This document shows positions 27,356-34,992 of a stretch of DNA of 64,000 nucleotides, in pieces; within the stretch, counting starts at the first letter, position 1; every line of letters begins with the position of its first letter. The notes beneath the pieces were generated by a model. It worked only from the letters and a program-made list of their open reading frames with translations, was not told the DNA's origin and made no database searches. The DNA lies in assembly GCA_963775935.1 (NCBI GenBank), contig CAVZKR010000003.1:310001-374000 (forward strand), read 5' to 3'. The position numbers and the translations under genes were made by a program. Origin of the DNA: JBBIPA01 sp963775935. Lineage in GTDB: Bacteria; Chloroflexota; Dehalococcoidia; GIF9; UBA5629.

Positions 27356-27730
27356 ATGGGCGATTTCTCAGAAGCGTATCAGAATTTATCGAAAGAACGA
27401 GAGCGTCTCACCAAAGAGCTGGAAGATTTAGAAGTTACCATGAAGCCAGCCGACGAGAGACGTGAGGCGAGTCCCTTCGGCAAAAGAGAAGAGGAAGCGA
27501 CCGAGTTCATGGAGTTTGAGAAGAGGCTGGCGCTGAAAAAACAACTGGCAGACTCTCTGGACAAGATAAACCGCGCTATACAGAAATATGAGACAGGCAC
27601 TTATGGTATCTGCGACCAGTGTGGTAAGCCAATAGAACCTGCCAGACTCGAAGCGCTACCCTACGCCATCCTCTGTTTAACCTGCAAAGCAGCCCAGGCC
27701 AAGAATATCAGGAGCAGATCGACCCGTTAA
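27356..27730 (+). CDS. DksA/TraR-type zinc finger protein
   Basis: A 124-aa protein. The N-terminal 70 residues form a charged coiled coil (YQNLSKERERLTKELEDLE; FEKRLALKKQLADSLDKI). A C4 zinc finger follows in which CDQCGKPIEPARLEALPYA leads to CLTCKAAQ. That arrangement is the DksA/TraR C4 family, whose members bind RNA polymerase; Bacillus YteA-type relatives exist. The acidic DxxDA tip of classical DksA is not evident, so stringent-response activity is doubtful. It is 1 base before lspA, probably co-transcribed. Confidence 0.85.
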   Translation: MGDFSEAYQNLSKERERLTKELEDLEVTMKPADERREASPFGKREEEATEFMEFEKRLALKKQLADSLDKINRAIQKYETGTYGICDQCGKPIEPARLEALPYAILCLTCKAAQAKNIRSRSTR

Positions 27731-27731
27731 C

Positions 27732-28211
27732 GTGTGGAGGAGATGGTTTTCCCTGCCGGTTGCTGCCTTCGTGGTAATCGCCGACCAGTTGACTAAATTT
27801 TGGATAAGAGCTAACTTGCTGCCTGGTGACTCCTTTCCAGAAATCGGCAATCTTACTATCATCCACATCCAAAACACTGGCGCATCATTTGGCTTGTTCC
27901 CAAATCAAACAATCCTGCTCACCATCATTGCTATAGCAGGGCTGGTAGTGATATTCTTTTTCTTTCGCTACCTCCCTCAGTCCATTCTGATCAGTGTGAC
28001 CCTGGGTCTGATTATTGGTGGCGACCTGGGCAATCTCACCGACCGTATCCGCCTCGGTCAGGTGACCGATTTTATCTATTTCCGCCTCTGGAATGATGTC
28101 TACTGGCCTGCTTTCAATGTCGCTGACTCAGCTATCACTGTCGGCGTTATTGCTCTTGCTATCTTCCTCCTAGTGGGATTTAAGAAAAAAGATGACCAAC
28201 CCTCCAGGTGA
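27732..28211 (+). CDS. lspA: Lipoprotein signal peptidase (signal peptidase II)
   Basis: Removes signal peptides from diacylglyceryl-prolipoproteins. It is 159 aa with four membrane helices. The two catalytic Asps are in LTDRIRLGQVTDFIYF and FNVADSAITVG, and VVIADQLTKFWI and IHIQNTGASFGLF are family markers. The start is GTG, 1 base after the zinc-finger gene. The 3' end overlaps rluD by 20 bases. Substrates in this window include the three lipoproteins at 19.7-21.9 kb. Confidence 0.95.
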   Translation: MWRRWFSLPVAAFVVIADQLTKFWIRANLLPGDSFPEIGNLTIIHIQNTGASFGLFPNQTILLTIIAIAGLVVIFFFFRYLPQSILISVTLGLIIGGDLGNLTDRIRLGQVTDFIYFRLWNDVYWPAFNVADSAITVGVIALAIFLLVGFKKKDDQPSR

Positions 28212-29103
28212 ATATAATACAATTCAGGTCATTGAACCCGCAGCCCGTCTGGACAGGTACCTGGTTGTATTGTATCCCGAACTATCACGTGCCCGCCTCC
28301 AGAAGTTAATCGAACAAAACTATATACTGGTCAATGGTTACAGAGCAAAACCCAGTCAGAGGTTAAACACTGGAGATGAAATACGCATCAGCCTACCACC
28401 CCCTGAACAAACTTCCCTTACCCCCGAGCCGATACCCCTGAACATAATCTATGAAGACGCTGATCTTATAGTACTGAATAAGCCAGCCGGCTTAACCGTT
28501 CATCCCGCTCCGGGACACATCAGCCATACCCTGGTCAATGCTCTGCTCGCTTACTGCCCGGCGCTAGCTGCCTTCGGTGATTCTCCACGCCCCGGCATAG
28601 TTCATCGCCTGGATAAAGATACCTCAGGACTTATGCTCATTGCCAAAACCGTACCTGCACAACAAAACCTAATCAATCAGTTTAAAGCACATTCGATATC
28701 GAAAGGCTACTTTGTCCTGGTAAAAGGCAGGCTAACACCGGCAAAGGGGATTATTGAAGCTCCCATCGGTCGCCATCCCGGCAACCGCAAACGCATGGCA
28801 ATAGTCACTTCAGGTAGAGAGGCGAAAACCAGCTACAAAGTTAAGGAGTATCTCAATAGCTATTCCCTGCTTGAAGTCACTATCGAGACCGGTCGCACCC
28901 ATCAGATACGCGTCCATCTCGCAGCAATCGGCTATCCTGTGGTCGGCGATTCAAACTATGGCGTTAAATCAGCCCACCTCAAAAGGCAGTTCCTCCACGC
29001 CTACCGCTTGGGCTTCCATCTGCCTTCCAGCGGAGAGTACCGGGAATTCAGCTGCGACTTACCACAAGACTTAAAACAAGCCCTATCAGATATTAAACAA
29101 TAA
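28192..29103 (+). CDS. rluD: RluD-family 23S rRNA pseudouridine synthase
   Basis: A 303-aa RluA/RluD-family enzyme. The N-terminal S4 RNA-binding domain (ARLDRYLVVLYPELSRARLQ, ILVNGYRAKPSQRL) is followed by the catalytic domain with the conserved HRLDKDTSGLMLIAKT containing the nucleophilic Asp. TGRTHQIRVHLAAIGYPVVG follows. The rRNA target (helix 69 in RluD) is assumed from family membership. It overlaps lspA by 20 bases, an association common in bacteria. A palindrome follows at 29127. Confidence 0.92.
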   Translation: MTNPPGEYNTIQVIEPAARLDRYLVVLYPELSRARLQKLIEQNYILVNGYRAKPSQRLNTGDEIRISLPPPEQTSLTPEPIPLNIIYEDADLIVLNKPAGLTVHPAPGHISHTLVNALLAYCPALAAFGDSPRPGIVHRLDKDTSGLMLIAKTVPAQQNLINQFKAHSISKGYFVLVKGRLTPAKGIIEAPIGRHPGNRKRMAIVTSGREAKTSYKVKEYLNSYSLLEVTIETGRTHQIRVHLAAIGYPVVGDSNYGVKSAHLKRQFLHAYRLGFHLPSSGEYREFSCDLPQDLKQALSDIKQ

Positions 29104-29126
29104 TAATGACATCACCTTTTTCTTGG

Positions 29127-29150
29127 TTTGGAAGGGCTCGCCCTTCCAAA
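29127..29150 (+). terminator. Palindrome after rluD, possible terminator
   Basis: A perfect 11-base stem (TTTGGAAGGGC / GCCCTTCCAAA) with a TC loop, followed by TCTTCTTTCC. A looser GC-rich pair (CCCCCTCGTTC ... AACGGGGGCAGGGGG) follows at 29160-29195. The stem resembles the palindrome at 8579-8598, so it may be a dispersed repeat used as a terminator. Confidence 0.55.
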
Positions 29151-29253
29151 TCTTCTTTCCCCCTCGTTCCTGGAGAAGAAACGGGGGCAGGGGGAGTAAG
29201 GTTGATATTTAAACTATTGCTTAACCCCATACTAATGTGCTACATTGTAGTCA

Positions 29254-29544
29254 ATGAATATAGATAGAATGAAAGACCCAAAATCATATAGCCAACTCAA
29301 GAAAGACCAGATGGGAAGAGAGAGCGACCTCCTGAGCCAGATCATGGGCACTGAGGATGAGATCAGGGCGCTGGAAGGATTCGAGGGCGACCTGGGATCT
29401 CGGCGGAACGAGATTCTCTTTAAAGTGCAAACCCAGATGGAAGACACCAGAAATCACTTAAGAGAAGCCGAGCAACTGGTCGAGCGTCTCAAGAAACACC
29501 TTGGCCAGCTAGAGGGCATACACCGCATCCTCACCAAGAGATAG
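29254..29544 (+). CDS. Small coiled-coil protein of unknown function
   Basis: A 96-aa, highly charged, almost entirely helical protein with no Cys, no signal peptide and no membrane segment. Heptad-like stretches run through DLLSQIMGTEDEIRALEGFE and LREAEQLVERLKKHLGQLEG. I do not recognise the family. It stands alone between the rluD palindromes and the RDD gene; the ATG at 29254 lacks a strong Shine-Dalgarno. A structural or regulatory partner role is possible but not shown. Confidence 0.6.
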   Translation: MNIDRMKDPKSYSQLKKDQMGRESDLLSQIMGTEDEIRALEGFEGDLGSRRNEILFKVQTQMEDTRNHLREAEQLVERLKKHLGQLEGIHRILTKR

Positions 29545-29691
29545 TCGCAAACTCGCCATAAAACTCTTCCGCTTTCCCTCCGTATTTCTATGTTTTCATA
29601 GATGTGCCGAGAAGTTATCCGCCGTTTCTTTTATAATAAGAGTAGAAAATACCATTGTGCCGAATTTAGCACGTTGTGAAAGGGGCTGAGA

Positions 29692-30192
29692 TTGAACCAG
29701 AAGCCAGAAGAATTTGCCCTGGAATATGCTGGCTTCTGGATTAGGTTCGGCGCTGCCCTTATTGATGTCATTTTTCTCGCCCTTATCCTCTTCATCATAC
29801 GATACGACATTATTATTAAATTCATGCTCTCGAAACTACCGCTGACGCCCTATATTGTCATATCAGCACTCTTAGTATGGATTATCCACATTGCCTACTT
29901 CGTTATTTTCTGGGCATGGCGGGGACAGACACCCGGAAAAATGATTACAGGAATAAAGATTATTCGCACCGATAGCTCTCCGCTCACCTGGCAATATGCC
30001 CTGCGACGCTATCTGGGTTGTATTGCTTCAACATTGATTCTGTTCATCGGTTTCATCTGGATTGCCTTCGATAGTCGCAAACAAGGGCTTCATGATAAGC
30101 TCGCTGATACCTATGTGGTAAAACTGCCGGTCAGGCAAGTGATATTCACCCCGGAGTACTTAGCAGGAGGAAAGGTTGGCTATTCCCGATAG
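29692..30192 (+). CDS. RDD-family membrane protein
   Basis: A 166-aa membrane protein of the RDD family, named for conserved Arg-Asp-Asp residues; the first two match here at GFWIRFGAALIDVIFLALIL. Later landmarks are FWAWRGQTPGKMITGIKII and LHDKLADTYVVK. There are three to four hydrophobic helices. The start is TTG at 29692 with AGGGG upstream. It overlaps gltX by 17 bases. Transport roles have been reported for a few relatives, but none can be assigned here. Confidence 0.85.
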   Translation: MNQKPEEFALEYAGFWIRFGAALIDVIFLALILFIIRYDIIIKFMLSKLPLTPYIVISALLVWIIHIAYFVIFWAWRGQTPGKMITGIKIIRTDSSPLTWQYALRRYLGCIASTLILFIGFIWIAFDSRKQGLHDKLADTYVVKLPVRQVIFTPEYLAGGKVGYSR

Positions 30193-31624
30193 CAAAGTCA
30201 GAGTTCGTTTTGCTCCCAGCCCTACCGGCTACCCCCATCTGGGCAATATCAGAACAGCGTTGTTCAACTGGCTTTTTGCCCGCCACCACAACGGCACTTT
30301 TATCCTGCGCATTGAAGACACCGATGTCGCCCGAAAGGTAGATGGGGCGGTGGAAATGATTATGGAAAGCCTGCGTTGGCTAAAGCTTGACTGGGACGAA
30401 GGACCCTATTTCCAATCGCAGCGTCTGAAACATTATCACGACGCAGCTAACGAGCTGGTGAAACGGGATGCAGCGTACCTCTGCTACTGCTCTTCGCAGA
30501 GATTGGAGGCATTACGCCAGGAGCAGATGAGCCGCAAGCAACCGCCGGGCTATGACCGCCATTGCCGTAATCTCACACCTGAGCAAAAGAAAGAAATGGA
30601 AACAAGTGGCATTACCCCCGTAGTACGGTTCAAGTCACCGCTGGAAGGTCAAACCTCATTTCATGATTTGATACGCGGCGAAATAGTCTTTGAAAACAGC
30701 ACTCTGGATGACTTCGTGCTCCTCAAGTCTGACGGCTACCCCACCTACCACCTGGCAAATATAGTTGACGACCACATGATGCAAATCTCCCATGTCCTCA
30801 GAGCTGATGAGTGGCTATCGAGCACACCCCGCCATACCCTGCTTTACCGTGCTCTGGAATGGCAACCACCACAGTTCGCTCACCTGCCCATGATACTAGG
30901 ACCAGACCGCTCCAAGCTGAGCAAACGCCACGGAGCTACCGCCATTAACGAATATAAAGAACAGGGATACCTGGCCGAGGCAATGATTAACTTCCTGGCT
31001 CTGCTCGGTTGGTCGCTGGACGATAAGACAGAGCTGATGAACCAGCAGGATATCACCAACAATTTTTCCCTGGAGCGGGTCAGCAAAACCGCCGCCGTGT
31101 TCAACAAAGACAAACTGGATTGGATGAACGGAGTCTACATCCGCAACTTAAGCCCTGCTGATTTTGCCAGCCAGGCGATTCCTTTCCTGGAGAAGAATCT
31201 GCCCGAGACCATCAAGCGACCATTGGATATTGACTACCTGCGCAGCATCATGCCACTTATCCAGGACAGAGCCAAGACATTGACCGAGATTCCCCAGCTC
31301 ATAGATTTTTTCTTCATTGAAAACCTGGACTATGATGCCAGCATGCTCCTGCACAAAATAGAAAAAACACAGGCAGTTCAGGCGCTTCAGACCACACTGA
31401 CACGAATGGAAGGTACCAATAGCTGGACTACAGAACTACTGGAAACAACCCTGCGCCCTCTCGCCGAAGAGCTTAACCTCAAAACCGGCGTGTTCTTCGG
31501 TCTGCTGCGCACCACCACCACCGGCAGAACCGCAGCTCCACCCCTGTTCCAGACCATGGAAGTGCTGGGTAAAGACCGCTGCTTCAAACGCCTCAACTCA
31601 GCCCTGGAAAAACTCGCAGCCTAG
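30176..31624 (+). CDS. gltX: Glutamyl-tRNA synthetase
   Basis: A class I synthetase of 482 aa. The HIGH region is RFAPSPTGYPHLGNIRTALF near residue 12, ILRIEDTDVAR follows, the KMSKS equivalent is DRSKLSKRHGAT near residue 245, and a C-terminal anticodon-binding helical domain completes it. The start is TTG at 30176 with GGAGG 5 bases upstream, inside the end of the RDD gene. Whether it also charges tRNA-Gln (non-discriminating) cannot be read from sequence; no gatCAB genes are in the window. Confidence 0.95.
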   Translation: MAIPDSKVRVRFAPSPTGYPHLGNIRTALFNWLFARHHNGTFILRIEDTDVARKVDGAVEMIMESLRWLKLDWDEGPYFQSQRLKHYHDAANELVKRDAAYLCYCSSQRLEALRQEQMSRKQPPGYDRHCRNLTPEQKKEMETSGITPVVRFKSPLEGQTSFHDLIRGEIVFENSTLDDFVLLKSDGYPTYHLANIVDDHMMQISHVLRADEWLSSTPRHTLLYRALEWQPPQFAHLPMILGPDRSKLSKRHGATAINEYKEQGYLAEAMINFLALLGWSLDDKTELMNQQDITNNFSLERVSKTAAVFNKDKLDWMNGVYIRNLSPADFASQAIPFLEKNLPETIKRPLDIDYLRSIMPLIQDRAKTLTEIPQLIDFFFIENLDYDASMLLHKIEKTQAVQALQTTLTRMEGTNSWTTELLETTLRPLAEELNLKTGVFFGLLRTTTTGRTAAPPLFQTMEVLGKDRCFKRLNSALEKLAA

Positions 31625-31651
31625 TGAAACAAACTGTCATTGGCATCCACA

Positions 31652-31679
31652 TTGACACAATCATGATATATAATATAAT
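31652..31679 (+). promoter_or_regulatory. Promoter of hicBA
   Basis: TTGACA at 31652-31657 and TATAAT at 31674-31679, 16 bases apart, between the gltX stop and hicB. This gives the toxin-antitoxin pair its own promoter; HicB-type antitoxins usually autoregulate such sites. Confidence 0.7.
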
Positions 31680-31704
31680 GAATACATAAAGAGGACTGAA
31701 ATAT

Positions 31705-31950
31705 ATGAAAGAGGTATTACTTGCTCTCCAAATAGAATCCTTACCTGAAGGCGGATTCTTAGCCACAAGTGATGAGTTACCTGGATTAGTGGCACAAGGT
31801 AGAACCATCGCCGAAACTCTGGAAATTGCCCAGGATGTAGCACAGAAGCTTATCGAATCCTACCAGGAGCATGGCGATGAACTTCCCGTCTCGCTTCGAG
31901 CTGGTACTCCAGCTACTGGGGAAGTCCGCATCCCGGTGAGTGTTTCCTGA
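31705..31950 (+). CDS. hicB: HicB-family antitoxin
   Basis: An 81-aa partially degenerate RNase H-fold antitoxin. The HicB core is visible: LALQIESLPEGGFLATSDEL, PGLVAQGRTIAETLEIAQD and VAQKLIESYQEHGDELP. There is no C-terminal DNA-binding domain, so any autoregulation would need the toxin complex or the short tail. It precedes the toxin gene with a one-base overlap, the HicB-first order. Confidence 0.88.
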   Translation: MKEVLLALQIESLPEGGFLATSDELPGLVAQGRTIAETLEIAQDVAQKLIESYQEHGDELPVSLRAGTPATGEVRIPVSVS

Positions 31951-32174
31951 TGTCGAGGCTTGCTGGTTTTAGTATAGACGAAGTATTAAGAAAACTGCGT
32001 CATGCTGGTTTTGTGTTCGACCGTCATGCTAAAGGAAGTCATGAAATCTGGTGGAACCCTCAAACACATGCACGCACTACTGTACCGCGTCATCCGGGTG
32101 ACATACCTGAAGGAACACTGCGAGCCATTCTGGCGCAAGCCAGGATAAGTGTGGATGAATTTTTGAAACTGTAA
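31950..32174 (+). CDS. hicA: HicA-family mRNA interferase toxin
   Basis: A 74-aa double-stranded-RNA-binding-fold toxin that cleaves mRNA. The catalytic His is in AKGSHEIWWN, preceded by KLRHAGFVFDRH; TTVPRHPGDIPEGTLRAIL is the conserved C-terminal strand-helix. Its ATG overlaps the hicB stop (TGATG), so translation is coupled. All expected residues are intact, so the toxin is probably functional. Confidence 0.9.
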   Translation: MSRLAGFSIDEVLRKLRHAGFVFDRHAKGSHEIWWNPQTHARTTVPRHPGDIPEGTLRAILAQARISVDEFLKL

Positions 32175-32214
32175 CGGATTGATAGCATTCTACAAATCAG
32201 AGCTTTCTCCCCAA

Positions 32215-32246
32215 GTCGCCCCTCGCACGGGGGCGTGGATTGAAAC
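32215..32246 (+). CRISPR. Single orphan type I-C-like CRISPR repeat
   Basis: A 32-base sequence beginning GTCGCCCC and ending GGCGTGGATTGAAAC, with a CGCCCC/GGGGCG stem in the 5' half. Length, stem and the 3' ATTGAAAC are those of type I-C (Dvulg) repeats. No second copy follows at spacer distance and no cas gene is in the window. It is therefore a solo repeat: a relic of an array or an array end displaced by recombination. Confidence 0.75.
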
Positions 32247-32305
32247 CACCTCTATCACACACAACTTCAAACCAAACAGCTAAAAGAGACTGCTGAAAAA
32301 GAGGT

Positions 32306-32372
32306 GCAGGAACCTTCCTGCCGAGGGTCTGGGGGTGTCCCCCAGCTTCCATATTCCCCCAAGACTGGGGGA
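32306..32372. repeat. Cluster of short GC-rich palindromes
   Basis: Three adjacent stems: GCAGGAA/TTCCTGC (32306-32321), CTGGGGG/CCCCCAG (32329-32345) and CCCCC/GGGGG (32356-32371). They lie between the CRISPR-like repeat and the convergent DUF169 gene. They may act as a bidirectional terminator and resemble the other GC-rich palindromes at 8.58 and 29.13 kb. Confidence 0.5.
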
Positions 32373-32437
32373 TAAAGGGGGTTGAAAATGACTAATTGCT
32401 GATTAGGAGCAGCTCATACGGTGGGGACATCGAACTT

Positions 32438-33187
32438 TTACTTGCGTATTCTGTTCTTAACCGTGTTCCAGGAGTCAGTTATTAAGAAACTCTCATTCAC
32501 ATTTCGGAACATTTCCTCAAATCGCCCCATCGGGATTGCAAAGGTAAGTGTATTGTCTGGAACGCATGGTCGCGCAGAGACATCAAACATACCCAACACA
32601 CATCTCGGATTACTGGATTTGGACTCAGCAAGAGGATAACTTACTATCGAAGAACAGCCCGAGCCCATAGGCGCAATAACGCCATTCGGATCAGTTACAT
32701 CAAAATTCGCCAGGGTGAACAGACCTGACAGGACATCTGGTACAGCAAAAAAGACGATTGCTACGGGTTCATCTTGCGCTAACAAATTATCCCATCGTTT
32801 AAATACAAGATACCTGGCAGGTGCTTTGAAAGGCGGATTATTTTTCAGATAGTCTCTAACTAATTCAGGTGATTTCTTATAGCGTTCTCCCTCCATCTTA
32901 CCGGGAATGCCACATGACAGGAAGTATTCAAAATTTGGTCGCAATCTCTGTGAGAAACCTGTGTAGCGCTTACCTCCTGGACATCCCGGGCTTTCGGAAC
33001 TGTAGACAAAAACATGTCCTTCTCTAACACGGTTCAAATTACAGATAAGGCAGCGATGCACATTTTTAGTGTCTTTGACGTCTTTCTCAGACACCTCACC
33101 GGCATAATAATATGCAACTGGCAACTCGGCCCCCGGGAGATACTTTTCCCACTGGTTTAAAAACGATTCTTTTAGCTGTTTTTTCAT
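32438..33187 (-). CDS. DUF169 domain protein
   Basis: A 249-aa protein of the DUF169 family, of unknown biochemical role. Conserved landmarks: a Cys-rich N-terminal part (HRCLICNLNRVREGHVFVY, then SPGCPGGKRYTGF and FLSCGIPG) and a C-terminal GSGCSSIVSYPL with CVLGMFDVSAR. The recurrent Cys residues could bind a metal or iron-sulphur cluster, but this is not established. The ATG at 33187 has GAGGAC 9 bases upstream. It is in the accessory stretch, oriented toward hicBA. Confidence 0.83.
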   Translation of the reverse strand: MKKQLKESFLNQWEKYLPGAELPVAYYYAGEVSEKDVKDTKNVHRCLICNLNRVREGHVFVYSSESPGCPGGKRYTGFSQRLRPNFEYFLSCGIPGKMEGERYKKSPELVRDYLKNNPPFKAPARYLVFKRWDNLLAQDEPVAIVFFAVPDVLSGLFTLANFDVTDPNGVIAPMGSGCSSIVSYPLAESKSSNPRCVLGMFDVSARPCVPDNTLTFAIPMGRFEEMFRNVNESFLITDSWNTVKNRIRK

Positions 33188-33771
33188 TGCAACTTCGTCC
33201 TCTAATGGTCATTTATCTTTTTCACTGGCGATTATAATGCTACTTGGCAAAACCTCTTAAACTAAATGGCACCGAGAGACAATTCCTCAATCTGCTTATA
33301 TTGAATACCGAAACACGTATCTTCTGAATGATAGACATTCGGATTATTAATGTCAATCGAGGTGAACATTTGTCAGAATTGTTTAACTTGAAGAGCATCG
33401 GTCTTCGGATGATGAGCCCAATATCAGTCCTATTCCGTTATATACTGTTTAATACAATCCTATAGAGGAGCCTTTTTACAATTAGCACAGCTGTTACCAC
33501 CGCGCGCGGCAAGGGGAGTGTCAAAACAACATGAGAACCAGTGTATACAGAAACGACCTCTATTGCTACTTAGTTAAGGGGGATGCGTATTAGATAAACT
33601 ATCTCCTAAGAACTCATTCACCGTATTCTACAGACTTTTATCAAATATGTATGCCCGATAGAATTCTTCTCCGGTTGAACTGACGCATCATCCCTACCTT
33701 AAGCAAAGTAACTTAATATCAGTGTATGATAAAATGTTGTGCGCAGGATATTCATGTGGAGGTATTAGACG
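33188..33771. other. Intergenic region without a supported gene
   Basis: 584 AT-rich bases between the DUF169 gene and a small unknown gene. No reading frame over 40 codons with a ribosome site was found. On the minus strand around 33450-33540 there is a short Cys-rich frame (FDTPLAARGGNSCANCKKAP) that meets a stop at once. It may be a decayed gene but is too short to call. Confidence 0.35.
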
Positions 33772-34017
33772 GTGGTTGAATTTAAAGAAATAGGTAGAAT
33801 AAAAATAAGCGCTTCATCTGATATTGTATTAAGTAGTGTAGTTGATAGTGAAGGGCGATTAGCTGGTTACTCGATAAGTAAATTCGTTACAACAGATAAA
33901 TATACGGGTTTTACGAAAAGCATTTTGATATCTGCGGACAGACTTCATGAGTTTCTTGCTCTGTTCCCTACAGAAAAGCTCGAGGAATCGTTAAGGTTGA
34001 AAGGTAGAGATGGTTGA
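33772..34017 (+). CDS. Small protein of unknown function, weakly PC4-like
   Basis: An 81-aa protein from a GTG start with GGAGG 9 bases upstream. The predicted pattern is beta strands (KEIGRIKISASSDIVLSSVV, YSISKFVTTDKYTGFTKSIL) followed by a helix (LHEFLALFPTEKLEESL). This strand-strand-helix plan with a GxTKSIxIxxxxLxEFLxLFP ending recalls single-stranded-DNA-binding PC4/YdbC-type domains, but the similarity is weak. It stands alone in accessory DNA upstream of (and convergent with) the helicase gene. Confidence 0.5.
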   Translation: MVEFKEIGRIKISASSDIVLSSVVDSEGRLAGYSISKFVTTDKYTGFTKSILISADRLHEFLALFPTEKLEESLRLKGRDG

Positions 34018-34181
34018 TTCAGTAAACTTGGGGACTAAAATGTCTTTAATCAAATAACTGTAATTAATATTGGTACCATAGCTGTTGAAGGAGAAATAGA
34101 TATAAATAGTCAACAATATGGATATCACTATCAAGCTATCTGATGAGTTATAATCTGGAATCAGATATCTTAATTATGATA

Positions 34182-34992
34182 TTACTTAAACCCTAACTTC
34201 TTCGCTTTTTCAATGAGCTCTATAGTCAAAGGTTGCAGATGTTTTGGAAAAGGCCATCTATTGCGAACAACGTTTATTATCGAAAAAATATCATTCAATT
34301 CGTTATTAGTTAATAATCCTGTCTTTTTACCCCATTGTGCCATTTTCTCATAAAACTCAGGCGGCTGGTTGAACACATTTGGCTTCAGAGTTGCCCCCAT
34401 ATCTTTTTCGAATACTAAATTTCCCTGCTTTTTATCCTTAGTAGTGGAGTCATAGCTGTCTTTCTCGGTATCCTTATTGCCAGTTTTTGCCACATGGTGC
34501 GCCTCTGCTTTATGCTGAGCTGTATCCCCTTTCCTTTCTGTGGTTGGATGGCTTTCGCCTTTAAAACCAATTTTGGATTCGTTCTCAGGTACACGAACCA
34601 TTCCGAAGGATTCTATTAGCTTACCCTGATTGAGTAATTCGCGTATTATATCATTGAGAATTTCAGTTATCCGACCGCCTGTTCTATTAAATCCTAGCCT
34701 TCTGGCTACATCAACCATGAGATCGCTCTGTGGGATTCCAAGCATTGCTTTAACGATAGTTATTATAATCGTTTTGAGTTCAGTTGGCGGGATGTGTTCA
34801 ATGTTCCCATCTACAGGAAGACGCGGCGCCCTGTGAAGTTGTTCATCTAATATCCAAATGAAGGCCCCATTATTTTTAACTTTGCCATTCTTACAAGCAG
34901 CTTGAATAGCTTGATCAATGTTATCCCTGGTGCTAGATCGGACATGTCCCATATCATAATACTGACGTATGCGTTCAATAACTGACGTTTTT
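34182..34992 (-). pseudogene. Frameshifted 3' part of the giant helicase (end of DUF3320 plus C-terminal domain)
   Basis: An open frame of about 270 codons that continues the DUF3320 domain of the helicase gene in the next reading frame. It gives SVIERIRQYYDMGHVRSST, NGKVKNNGAFIWILDEQLHR, IEHIPPTELKTIIITIVKAM and VARRLGFNRTGGRITEIL, the expected C-terminal half of DUF3320. A charged low-complexity linker (residues about 150-200) and a short helical end domain follow. It has no credible start codon or ribosome site of its own. The shift maps to a run of five A (coding strand) at 34988-34992; with four A the two frames fuse as LHKTSVIERIRQYYD. This is either a real mutation, a read error, or slippage. 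Confidence 0.75.

Noticed and set aside
33450..33540. Cys-rich minus-strand frame (CANC motif) in the 33.2-33.8 kb gap
   Set aside because: Too short, no start or ribosome site, and stops after about 25 codons; at most a relic.
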